NCBI RefSeq assembly: GCF_018492665.1
Contig: NZ_JAFVME010000001.1
Span: 372,001 to 436,000, forward strand
Length of the DNA: 64,000 nt
Source: Pedobacter sp. B4-66
GTDB taxonomy: Bacteria > Bacteroidota > Bacteroidia > Sphingobacteriales > Sphingobacteriaceae
Direction of reading: 5' to 3'
Shown: positions 8,704 to 17,111 of the stretch, in pieces
Numbering within the stretch: position 1 is the stretch's first letter
Layout of the letters: every line of letters begins with the position of its first letter
Made by a program: the position numbers and the translations under genes
The notes under the pieces: generated by a model
What the model was told of the DNA's origin: nothing
The model's database searches: none
What the model saw: the letters and a program-made list of their open reading frames with translations, nothing else

Positions 8704-9848
8704 ACGGTTTGGTTCTGATGATAATAAACATTTTCTACAGTATGTTTGGCAAAAGATTTCAATGCTGCATTAAATACATAATGACTATCTACTGCTTCCT
8801 GAGGCATTACACAACCAAATCTATCATTTAAAACGCCGGCTCTCTCAGCAACATATGCAGCAAGCATCTGCATAAAGCAATCCGGGAATCCGGGTTCAAA
8901 AATCCCCCCGGTTATAGTTGAAAAAGGCATTCCTTTAAAACCTAGGTCTGTTCTTTGCCATAATTGTTCCTTTTCGCAAGAGAATGTCCACAGTGCTTTT
9001 GTATCCTTGGTACTATATTTAACCCCTCCTTTTGTACCCAACACTTCAATATACCATGTATTTGTCTCTCCAGGAGCAATGCGTTTCATTTCCAGCGTCA
9101 TAGGTACTTCTTCAGCACCTATCTCAACCTGAGTATTTAAAATAGCATTGTTCCATGTATCGCATACTGCTCTTCCACCCTTTCCATCAGGTCTTTCCGT
9201 TATGATCTTTTGCAGTTGGGCATATAAGCGTTTCGGCTTCCATCCCAGCCTTAAAGGTACATGTAACACATGCATACCCAAGTCGCCCATTACTCCTATT
9301 TCGCCACAAAACTGCGTTTGTCTTTTCCAGTTGATTGGCTTATTAGGATCCAGGTCACTTGAATGCAAAAAGCCTGCTTTAATTTCTATGATTTGTCCGA
9401 GTCTGCCAGAAATCACTTCTTCAATAACCCTTTGCGGGCCCGGCAAAAATGGCATTTCCGAGCTACAACGTACAAAACGACCTAATCTATCTGCCGCCTC
9501 TTTTATCTCTAAAGCGGCTTGTAAGTCTATTCCAAAAGGTTTTTCGCCCAAAAGATCTTTACCTGCTTCAAGTACTTCCAGATAGTATTTTTGATGCAAG
9601 TTATGCGGTAAAGCTACATAAACCACATCTACCGATGGATGTGCAAGTAATTCCTTATAATCCGTTGTGATCAATTCTACTGAAGGAACTGCCTCATACC
9701 ATGAGAGTACCTCAGGATTCAAATCACAAACAGCTGTTAAAGCTACCTGAACCGGAAAATCGTTTAATGCAAACCATCTTCCAAAGGCACTGGCGGCCTC
9801 CTTCCCCATTAGTCCACCACCGATTATCCCTATATTTACTTTCTTCAT
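8700..9848 (-). CDS. Gfo/Idh/MocA family oxidoreductase
   Basis: A 382-residue NAD(P)-dependent dehydrogenase. The N-terminal Rossmann fold starts with IGIIGGGLMGKEAA. The family EKP motif is present as LLGEKPFGIDL at about residue 100. The C-terminal alpha/beta domain carries MGDLGMHVLHVPLRLGW, with the His typical of the catalytic region at about 195. Members oxidise or reduce a hydroxyl on sugars, inositols or glycosides. It lies 18 bp after the aldolase gene and overlaps the isomerase gene. Its place in the route is unknown; it may prepare an oxidised sugar or interconvert epimers. Confidence 0.85.
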   Translation of the reverse strand: MKKVNIGIIGGGLMGKEAASAFGRWFALNDFPVQVALTAVCDLNPEVLSWYEAVPSVELITTDYKELLAHPSVDVVYVALPHNLHQKYYLEVLEAGKDLLGEKPFGIDLQAALEIKEAADRLGRFVRCSSEMPFLPGPQRVIEEVISGRLGQIIEIKAGFLHSSDLDPNKPINWKRQTQFCGEIGVMGDLGMHVLHVPLRLGWKPKRLYAQLQKIITERPDGKGGRAVCDTWNNAILNTQVEIGAEEVPMTLEMKRIAPGETNTWYIEVLGTKGGVKYSTKDTKALWTFSCEKEQLWQRTDLGFKGMPFSTITGGIFEPGFPDCFMQMLAAYVAERAGVLNDRFGCVMPQEAVDSHYVFNAALKSFAKHTVENVYYHQNQTV

Positions 9849-9866
9849 TTATATTTGGTTGTTTAA

Positions 9867-10718
9867 TTATTGAGCGATTAAATCTGTTGCTTTTATCAGG
9901 TGCATGACATCAACAGGACGAGCTCCTTCATGTACAATAGCCATTAATGCTTTAGTCATACCTGCTGGATTTGCATGTTGTATCACATTTCTCCCATACA
10001 CAATTCCTTTTACTCCTTGCTGCATCAATCCAAAAGTTCTTTCCAGAATTTCTTCATCCGTAGCTTTCCCTCCACCTCTTACCAGAACAGGAATGTTTCC
10101 GGCAATTTCCACTATTCTATGATACTGATAAATATCGTCTGTAGGATCAGCCTTAATAATATCAGCGCCTAATTCCACACCTTGTCTCACCAATGGAATA
10201 ATCTTTTCCGGATCACCATTTACCATATACCCCCCTGCTTCACTATTCGGCCTGAACACCAATGGCTCAATCATTAATGGCATAGCATACTGCTCACAAA
10301 CCGGTTTTATCTTTAAAATATTCTGGATACACTGATCAGTTACTTCGGGCTCTCCGGGGATACTGAAAAGATTAACAACTACGCAGGTAGCATCTAGTCG
10401 TACTGCCTGTTCAACCGGATTTTCTATCATCCTGCTGAATAAAGTACGAGGAAGTTCTTTTCCATAAACATTAGCAACATCGGTTCTTAAAACCAATGAA
10501 GGTTTTTCTCTACCAGGTATGGATTGCAAATACTGAGCTTGTCCTATTGTTAGCTGTATGGCATCTGGAGCTGCTTGAACCAGAACCTCTACTGCCTTCT
10601 GTATATTTTCTATTCCGCTTAAAAAAGGGTATTCGTTAAAAAAGCCGTGGTCAATGGCAACGTCGAAACAGTTGCCCGATTTGCTATTAAACAGTCTATT
10701 TAATTTGTAAGTTTTCAT
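9867..10718 (-). CDS. Class I aldolase of the LacD/DeoC/FbaB-like superfamily
   Basis: A 283-residue TIM-barrel aldolase. The N-terminal part has CFDVAIDHGFF, a typical phosphate/substrate loop. ELGADIIKADPTDD (about residue 195) carries the candidate Schiff-base lysine. PVLVRGGGKATDEE (about 218) and GIVYGRNVIQH (about 245) are the phosphate-binding glycine loops. Relatives cleave fructose 1,6-bisphosphate, tagatose bisphosphate or other phosphorylated ketoses to dihydroxyacetone phosphate plus an aldehyde. Its own promoter region holds a GntR operator (10745-10760), so the downstream catabolic genes can be expressed apart from the surface genes. Confidence 0.8.
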   Translation of the reverse strand: MKTYKLNRLFNSKSGNCFDVAIDHGFFNEYPFLSGIENIQKAVEVLVQAAPDAIQLTIGQAQYLQSIPGREKPSLVLRTDVANVYGKELPRTLFSRMIENPVEQAVRLDATCVVVNLFSIPGEPEVTDQCIQNILKIKPVCEQYAMPLMIEPLVFRPNSEAGGYMVNGDPEKIIPLVRQGVELGADIIKADPTDDIYQYHRIVEIAGNIPVLVRGGGKATDEEILERTFGLMQQGVKGIVYGRNVIQHANPAGMTKALMAIVHEGARPVDVMHLIKATDLIAQ

Positions 10719-10744
10719 ACGTTAAAGGTATCATTTTTTCTACA

Positions 10745-10760
10745 ACTTGTATACACAAGT
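10745..10760. promoter_or_regulatory. GntR operator, aldolase promoter
   Basis: ACTTGTATACACAAGT differs by one base from the perfect palindrome ACTTGTATATACAAGT found upstream of the transporter gene. It lies 26 bp upstream of the aldolase start. A weak -7 box (TACCTTTA on the minus strand, 10723-10730) lies between. The spacing from the operator TTG to that box is 25 bp, longer than the usual 19-21. Confidence 0.7.
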
Positions 10761-10774
10761 AAATAAATTAAAAA

Positions 10775-12532
10775 CTAATTTGAATAATGATTTTTGAACA
10801 TATTAAAGAACAGATACGGATCTGTTACTTCAATATCTAAATCAGGGCGTTTCTTTTTAAGAACCTCAATTGCATCAATTACCTGACCTGGACTGGTCCA
10901 TACAATCCTGAAAAAATGGAATCCCGGTTTATTTGTCCCCGACGAAACCGGGATCGCATCAGACATTTCCTTAGCTGTTTGTTCTTCATTTGAAAAATTA
11001 CATGCAGAATTAATTAATTCCATAACGGGCATACCTTTCCATACCTGTGGTTTAGGCAGCTTACCTCCATCTTTATGCATATCTATTACAATGGTAGCGA
11101 ACCCGTCTGGAGAAAATTGAGTAAAAGCATCTTTCACATCCGCAGTTGGCTCATCAAAATCAAGAACCATCGGCGAGAGCGTCATATCAAGTTTTTCATA
11201 AAATCGTTTATTGTGTCCTATAAAAAGTGGAAGATATTTTTTTTTGATTTGATTAGGGTTCATATATCCCGCAGCACTGGCATCAGCAGCGAAGTAGTCA
11301 TTTTTTGATTTTGACCTATAAATATGCTGTATAATATCTGGGAATGTTTCAACCAAATTCGGGTTAATTCCCCAAAGAAGTGGAATAGTGCCTCTTCTTT
11401 TATCGTCCCAATGCTTTGGCATAAAATCATAAAGAGGAGTTGCAGAGTCATAATCGGCCATCAGAATACAGATATAGGTTTTATTCTCTGGCTTATGAAA
11501 AACAGCAGGTTTTTCCTGCTTTACAGCCGTAAATGGCGCCTGACTGTGAACAGATTGGTTATAACAGCTACTAGCAACCGTATTTTGATAACAATTATAT
11601 GGAGAAATTATATGAACAGTTTCCCATTCTGTAGGAACCGGCTCATGTTTACTTTTGTTGCCAGGAACATTGCTGTATTTAGAAAACGCGAAGAAACCGG
11701 CAACTTCGGTCATCTTTTTCCCTGCAGTTTGTTTTAAAATTTCCTTTAACATTACTTTATAGGTTTTAAGATCTGTACCCATCTTTTGGCCAGGATCATC
11801 TGATGGGATCTCATCCCCCCAAGGCGACAAATCGTAAACAAACGAACGGTTCTTTACGGCCCAATCTCTTGTGATTACATATCCCACATCTCCTTTAGAT
11901 CGTGTAGTAAAACTATCTTCGTACAAGCACAGCAAATGACTGGAGCATAACCCTTTATTAAGATACTCACGTACAGCCCATCGGTAAGCATCATTTTTTT
12001 TACTCCCCGTTTCTTTCCCTGTAAACATTCCCCGGAGATCTTTGATGATGGGCATATTCCATTTTGACTGATATTTCTCTGCAAATTCAGGGCTAAGAAC
12101 AATTCCATCTTCAATACCGGCAATAGTAGTTGCTACATTTATTGAAGCCGGCACCTGGGGATCCCAAATAATTACGCCCTTTATACGTTTACCTGCAAAC
12201 TTAACCAAAGCATCCAAATCTGCTATATCCCGGGTTTTCCTACCTGCAAGCCATCCATTTTCAGCTGAAAAAATATCAAGCCAGTATTCTGGTCTTTTAT
12301 AGCTGTCAGACAAAACATATAAACTCGGTTCTTTTCTGTTTACTATACCTTGAATGCACGCAACCAGCATTGTTTCATCATAAGAAGTTTTTGAAGCCTC
12401 TTTTGAAAGCTTATAAGTATAGAGCAGATTTGATTCTGTTGCGATTTTTGCGTCCGAACCTATAGCTATAAATATTAACAAAACAGGGACTACATATTTA
12501 ACGAGATTGCAAATTCTGTGGTTAATTTTCAT
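10775..12532 (-). CDS. GxGYxYP family protein (putative glycoside hydrolase), paralogue 2
   Basis: A 585-residue exported protein with an N-terminal hydrophobic signal (VVPVLLIFIAIGSDA). It carries the GxGYxYP domain; the naming motif reads SAAGYMNP (about residue 420), so the first Gly is Ala here. The N-terminal part has LVACIQGIVNRKEPSLYVL, and a GVIIWDPQVPAS stretch shared with its neighbour. The family is linked to carbohydrate-active loci in Bacteroidota, but no activity is firmly assigned as far as I know. It is a tandem paralogue of the 632-residue gene 30 bp upstream. Confidence 0.8.
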   Translation of the reverse strand: MKINHRICNLVKYVVPVLLIFIAIGSDAKIATESNLLYTYKLSKEASKTSYDETMLVACIQGIVNRKEPSLYVLSDSYKRPEYWLDIFSAENGWLAGRKTRDIADLDALVKFAGKRIKGVIIWDPQVPASINVATTIAGIEDGIVLSPEFAEKYQSKWNMPIIKDLRGMFTGKETGSKKNDAYRWAVREYLNKGLCSSHLLCLYEDSFTTRSKGDVGYVITRDWAVKNRSFVYDLSPWGDEIPSDDPGQKMGTDLKTYKVMLKEILKQTAGKKMTEVAGFFAFSKYSNVPGNKSKHEPVPTEWETVHIISPYNCYQNTVASSCYNQSVHSQAPFTAVKQEKPAVFHKPENKTYICILMADYDSATPLYDFMPKHWDDKRRGTIPLLWGINPNLVETFPDIIQHIYRSKSKNDYFAADASAAGYMNPNQIKKKYLPLFIGHNKRFYEKLDMTLSPMVLDFDEPTADVKDAFTQFSPDGFATIVIDMHKDGGKLPKPQVWKGMPVMELINSACNFSNEEQTAKEMSDAIPVSSGTNKPGFHFFRIVWTSPGQVIDAIEVLKKKRPDLDIEVTDPYLFFNMFKNHYSN

Positions 12533-12562
12533 AATTTAATGTTTATACAACAATAAAATTCA

Positions 12563-14461
12563 CTAATTGGGTAGTTTACCTTCTGCCGCATCTTTATTTT
12601 CTTTTAAATAGATTCGGTACAATTCAAAAAATGATGGGGCATCAAGTAATTCTATATCAGGGTTTGATTTTTTTAATTCTTCAACAACTTTAACATACCA
12701 TGTAGGGGATTTCAGGATGTTGCGAAACCAGTGAAAAGGTATATTCCGTTTATTTACCTGATCTGCAATAGTTTTTGCAGCAGCGGCGGGGCTATCTTCA
12801 TTTACATCCCAAACGGAACGTAGAACGGGCATATCCCCATGTAAGAGTGTTAACGGAACTTTTTGTGGCACGATTCCATTGGGACTAAACCTGGCATAGC
12901 TATCCAATCCTTTTTGATTAAGCCCAGGTGCTTCTCCATCTATAATAAACCCCGTTATGGTTAATCCCCATTGCTTATAATAAGGCAGGTTGTGCTGTGC
13001 CCATGAATCAAGTCCATCCGGCAAATCCGATATAGGTCTGGGTGCCTGCAACATGCCGGGCATAAGATATCCTGCACCATTATCAGCAGCAGCAAAATAA
13101 TCATTAGGTGTTGCCGTTTCTCTCCGGTATTCCATCGCCATTGGCACTCTTTCAGCTAATACCGGGCTTATACTCCACATTAAAGGAACCTTTCCTCTAT
13201 TGGGATCATCCCAAATAGTAGGAGTTGTTTGAGACAACCATGAAGACGCATCATAATCACCAACATAGAAAACGAAAAAGTTTTTACCCTTGATCTGCAA
13301 TTTCCCATCCTTACTCAAGTACCCTTTTTGCTTTAATTCATCGTGACCTACCCATCGTTGCTTATAGGTCTTTTGAAGCGGGTAATGCTGCCAAAAAGAG
13401 GCATTTGCCAACGCTCCGAATCCTATTGCATCAGCATCTTTAAAGGCGTTGTATGCGCTGATAACCCTTGAATATTCCCATTCTGTCTCCACATCTTCAT
13501 GTTTTCCACCGGCATGACGGGTATATTTAAATGCCCAGGGAGGGAAACCCCCGAGATATGTAAATTTATTACCATTGTCATTATGCTGATACGCTTGCAA
13601 AAGGTATTCTTTCAGCGTTTTTAGATCTTCTCCTTTTTGCTGACTGGCATCATCTGTTGCTTTCTCATCTCCCCATGGACTCAGGTCGAAAAAGAAGGCA
13701 TTTCTACTCACAAAAAAATCGTGATTAGAAAGCGTATGATGGTTTATGCGTGTAGCTCTGGGATTCTCCATCCATCGCTGGTCAATATAATAAGCACCAT
13801 GAGCAGTATTACAACGTCCTGTTTTTACATAGTTTTCAATAAACCATAGATAGGCATCGTTCTTTGCGGATCCACTTGATTTCCTTTTTGTACTTGGAAT
13901 GGTACCAATACCAGTAAATAATGAGGTACCATTTTGTTTTAGCAACCATTTTTTTACGGGAATTTTGGGGCCGTTCAGGATGAGTTTACTATACAGGCTA
14001 CCGGGACTTATATCATACCTGATTGCAATAAGACCATCAGCTCCGGCTACGGAAGATGCCACATTACTTGTTGAAGGCACTTTGGGATCATATACCACTG
14101 CTCCTTTGATATCAGAAATAAAAGCTGTTGTCAATTTAACAATATCAGTATAAAGAACTGTATCCGCGCCGTGAAGCCACTTCTCCTCCTTTCTGTATTT
14201 ATTCCACCAATAGCGATCTATATTTACACCATCATTTTCAATATAAAAGAAGTATAAACGAGGAGAAGACCTGTTTACAATACCCTGCAGGGTAGCCAAT
14301 GTATGGGTATGATCCCAAATCATCTGAATATTTGAGGCTTTCTTCACATCCAGTTTCAGCGTATACCCCAGATCAAACAATGTGATGGGCGGCAGCTTAT
14401 TTTCCCTTGATAGTGCAGTTGTACTTGCTAAGATTAGGATACTGATCAAAAATTTCTTCAT
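12563..14461 (-). CDS. GxGYxYP family protein (putative glycoside hydrolase), paralogue 1
   Basis: A 632-residue exported protein (signal FLISILILASTTALS) with the GxGYxYP domain; the motif reads NGAGYLMP (about residue 465). It shares with the next gene the blocks LQGIVNRSSPRLYF, GAVVYDPKVPST, DLSPWGDE and YFAA near the motif, showing an old tandem duplication. It lies 5 bp after the DUF3823 lipoprotein gene. The protein probably acts in the periplasm or on the surface on the same glycan that SusCD imports. Activity is not assigned. Confidence 0.82.
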   Translation of the reverse strand: MKKFLISILILASTTALSRENKLPPITLFDLGYTLKLDVKKASNIQMIWDHTHTLATLQGIVNRSSPRLYFFYIENDGVNIDRYWWNKYRKEEKWLHGADTVLYTDIVKLTTAFISDIKGAVVYDPKVPSTSNVASSVAGADGLIAIRYDISPGSLYSKLILNGPKIPVKKWLLKQNGTSLFTGIGTIPSTKRKSSGSAKNDAYLWFIENYVKTGRCNTAHGAYYIDQRWMENPRATRINHHTLSNHDFFVSRNAFFFDLSPWGDEKATDDASQQKGEDLKTLKEYLLQAYQHNDNGNKFTYLGGFPPWAFKYTRHAGGKHEDVETEWEYSRVISAYNAFKDADAIGFGALANASFWQHYPLQKTYKQRWVGHDELKQKGYLSKDGKLQIKGKNFFVFYVGDYDASSWLSQTTPTIWDDPNRGKVPLMWSISPVLAERVPMAMEYRRETATPNDYFAAADNGAGYLMPGMLQAPRPISDLPDGLDSWAQHNLPYYKQWGLTITGFIIDGEAPGLNQKGLDSYARFSPNGIVPQKVPLTLLHGDMPVLRSVWDVNEDSPAAAAKTIADQVNKRNIPFHWFRNILKSPTWYVKVVEELKKSNPDIELLDAPSFFELYRIYLKENKDAAEGKLPN

Positions 14462-14466
14462 AATAG

Positions 14467-15159
14467 TTAAATATCTAATTTTACTGCCGCAGCATAATTA
14501 AATTTTGCTTCAGGTAAATTAATCAGTGCACCTACTCTGAAAAAGTATGGTTTTCCGGGCTTTAACAAAGAACTATTTGCAGCCAGATCAATTTCCAATA
14601 CAAAAACCTGATTTTCATCAACTACAGTATTAACATCCAACTCAGTTGCAACAGTTCTTATGGGCTCACCAACGATTGGTTCTGAGCTGGCATACAATCC
14701 TATTTTAGTTACATTATTAGGCACATTTTGCTGCAATTTAAAAGTGGCTTTAACTTTTGTTCCGTTTTTAACAATGCTGAGGTCTTTAACCCTAATGTAG
14801 GGAACCACTAAAAAATCGAGCACTGTTTTGCCTGTAATTTTTATTACCTGTTCGGGAATCTGCACAAAATTTCTCTGATCAGGTTGTATCGTATACGTAT
14901 TTGCAAATAACATCTTATCGGCATAAGTACCATTGTTTGTTGCTCTTAAATATTGCGGCGAAACCGGATCATAGCCATGTTCGATAATTTTTAAAGTAGT
15001 ACCTCTTATGATATCTTGTTGTACGAGTTCTTTTGTTCCTATATCGATTATGCTCCCCGACAATTCAGCATTTGGGCCATCATAATTATCGAGCTCGCAG
15101 GAAGCTAACAATACAGTTGTAATTATCATTACAGCCAAGTAAATTTTTCTTATTTTCAT
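14467..15159 (-). CDS. DUF3823 surface lipoprotein
   Basis: A 230-residue lipoprotein with lipobox LLASC at about residue 20. It has the DUF3823 pattern: an N-terminal carboxypeptidase-like/transthyretin-type fold (LSGSIIDIGTKELVQ), followed by a second beta domain with FFRVGALI near the end. Genes of this family regularly follow susD. Its position 44 bp after susD suggests a surface glycan-binding accessory to this SusCD pair. Confidence 0.82.
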   Translation of the reverse strand: MKIRKIYLAVMIITTVLLASCELDNYDGPNAELSGSIIDIGTKELVQQDIIRGTTLKIIEHGYDPVSPQYLRATNNGTYADKMLFANTYTIQPDQRNFVQIPEQVIKITGKTVLDFLVVPYIRVKDLSIVKNGTKVKATFKLQQNVPNNVTKIGLYASSEPIVGEPIRTVATELDVNTVVDENQVFVLEIDLAANSSLLKPGKPYFFRVGALINLPEAKFNYAAAVKLDI

Positions 15160-15203
15160 TATAACTCCTTGTTAAATATTTTTTAAAAGAATAAAAATTG
15201 GTC

Positions 15204-17099
15204 TTAATATTGAGGGTTTTGAACTAATCCATTCGCCCCAATGCCAGGGATAGATACATAATAAAAGTTGACCGGAAAGGTTAACGGTGCTTCTCTAGAC
15301 AAGTTTCTTCGGACAAAGATATATTTGACTGGGTTTTCTCTTAAGTCAAGAAGAGGAACCAAAGCTTTCCGAACTGTATTATTAAAGAGAACATGATAAT
15401 CTCTTCTTCTGACCAGGTCCCAATATCTTTTGTTTTCAAAAGCCAGTTCGACTCTCCTTTCACGCAATACATTTGTCAGAGACAATGGTATGTTCTGTTT
15501 GTGGCCTGCTCTCCGGCGAATAACATTTATAGCATCGGCTGCTTTTAGTTGCGCATTGTCAGCTGTATAATTACTTTCTATGACAGCCTCTGCATAATTA
15601 AGCAATATTTCAGCATAACGAAAATCCATCCAATCATTTGTTGAGGCACCTAAATTAGGTGGCACAGCATTTTTTGAAAGAAATTTTTTAAAACTGAATC
15701 CTGTTCTGGTCATATTTCCGGCCTGAACAGCAAACCCCGAATACTGAGGCCATTCTGCAGCACCGTAAGTATAATATTTTATGCCGTTTACAACAATAGA
15801 TTCATCGGTTTCAATTTTCGCAGTTCCATCTGGTTGGATATATCCCCCTTGTATAATGATCGTTTTCCCTTTCCATTCCGTACCCGGCAGTATAGCTGTT
15901 GCCCATAAACGAGCATCTTTATCTTTAAAAATATCGTAGGGTGTATTAAAGGTCTTATATGATTTATTCTTATCAAAACCATTGTAATCATTAACATTTC
16001 CATCATTGGTAGTAACTACTGGTGCACTCACACCTGGATTACTATAACTTTCATACAAATCGACCAGCGCCAATGTAGGGTTCATTCTACCTGGGTGCGG
16101 TGAGCCGTCAGAAGTCTGGTTTGGATTGAACCAAAAGTCGGTACTATGCCCGGAAGACCCTGGGTTTGTAAAACCTTTAACAAAAATTGCCTCTTCAGGT
16201 GCGGCATTTGGGTTTTCAAAAAGTGCCCTGTAATTTTCGATAGCTTCCGCTACAGTAGCAGGACTGGGCTTGTATAACGAAAACTGACCTGAATTCATAA
16301 TCGCTTCAGAAGCTTTAATACATTCCTGATAATAGCTATCCGCTTCAGCAGCATCAATACCTACCAGCTTCTGAGTTACAGCTGTACCTGAAAGCGGTGC
16401 TTTTGACCAATATTTTGCTATTGATGCTGCATGAAGAGCTGCACGAGACTTAAGTGCATAAGCACCCCATTTTGTTGCCCTCCTTTTATCTGTTGTACGT
16501 GTCTCTGGCAAGTTCTCTGCAGCAAGATCACACTCATCAAGTACAAAGTCCCAGATTTCCTTTTCAGTACTACGTGGTACCTTGAGGCTTTCCACTTCTC
16601 CATTATACTTTTGTGTATTGGTAATCAACGGCACACCACCGTATCTTTTTACCAGTGCGAAATAAGTATAAGCACGTATAAATGCTGCCTCTCCAGCAAT
16701 TTCTGACTTATCCTTTTCATTAAGATTAAGCGTTGGAATGGTTTCTATTAAAAGATTAACATCTCTGATTAGCTTATAGCCCTGATCCCACCAGGGATAA
16801 TTACCTCCACCATCTACCAAATGGCTATACTCTGAATTGGCTGCTTCATCAGTTTGAGTAGCGGGAGCAATACCAATGGTATTTATATTTGCCGAATTAA
16901 ATCCGTTTCTGCCAAAAGCAAAATCTTCAATAGGTAACTGGCTGTACAAATTTGCCATATAGACTTTTATACCTTCTGGACTGGAGAATAGCGTTTTGCT
17001 ATCTAATTTATCCAATGGTTTCAAATCCAATACGTTCTTGCATCCAAATACAAAGCATACAATACCTATAAACATTACTATATTTTTGATTGTTCTCAT
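15204..17099 (-). CDS. SusD/RagB family outer-membrane nutrient-binding lipoprotein
   Basis: A 631-residue SusD-like protein with lipobox FVFGC at about residue 20. The TPR-rich N-terminal region has FIRAYTYFALVKRYGGVPLI at about 143. The C-terminal region has RYAEILLNYAEAVIE and the RRVELAFENKRYWDLVRR helix near 570. SusD proteins bind glycan at the cell surface and cap the SusC channel. It pairs with the SusC gene 12 bp upstream. It is somewhat longer than the usual 500-600 residues. Confidence 0.93.
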   Translation of the reverse strand: MRTIKNIVMFIGIVCFVFGCKNVLDLKPLDKLDSKTLFSSPEGIKVYMANLYSQLPIEDFAFGRNGFNSANINTIGIAPATQTDEAANSEYSHLVDGGGNYPWWDQGYKLIRDVNLLIETIPTLNLNEKDKSEIAGEAAFIRAYTYFALVKRYGGVPLITNTQKYNGEVESLKVPRSTEKEIWDFVLDECDLAAENLPETRTTDKRRATKWGAYALKSRAALHAASIAKYWSKAPLSGTAVTQKLVGIDAAEADSYYQECIKASEAIMNSGQFSLYKPSPATVAEAIENYRALFENPNAAPEEAIFVKGFTNPGSSGHSTDFWFNPNQTSDGSPHPGRMNPTLALVDLYESYSNPGVSAPVVTTNDGNVNDYNGFDKNKSYKTFNTPYDIFKDKDARLWATAILPGTEWKGKTIIIQGGYIQPDGTAKIETDESIVVNGIKYYTYGAAEWPQYSGFAVQAGNMTRTGFSFKKFLSKNAVPPNLGASTNDWMDFRYAEILLNYAEAVIESNYTADNAQLKAADAINVIRRRAGHKQNIPLSLTNVLRERRVELAFENKRYWDLVRRRDYHVLFNNTVRKALVPLLDLRENPVKYIFVRRNLSREAPLTFPVNFYYVSIPGIGANGLVQNPQY

Positions 17100-17111
17100 A
17101 ATTGTAAGCTG

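Noticed and set aside
7103..10718. A sulfoquinovose (sulfo-EMP-type) pathway
   Set aside because: The isomerase, PfkB kinase and LacD-like aldolase match in type, but there is no GH31 sulfoquinovosidase, no sulfolactaldehyde reductase and no sulfonate exporter, and GH92 enzymes point to mannosides.
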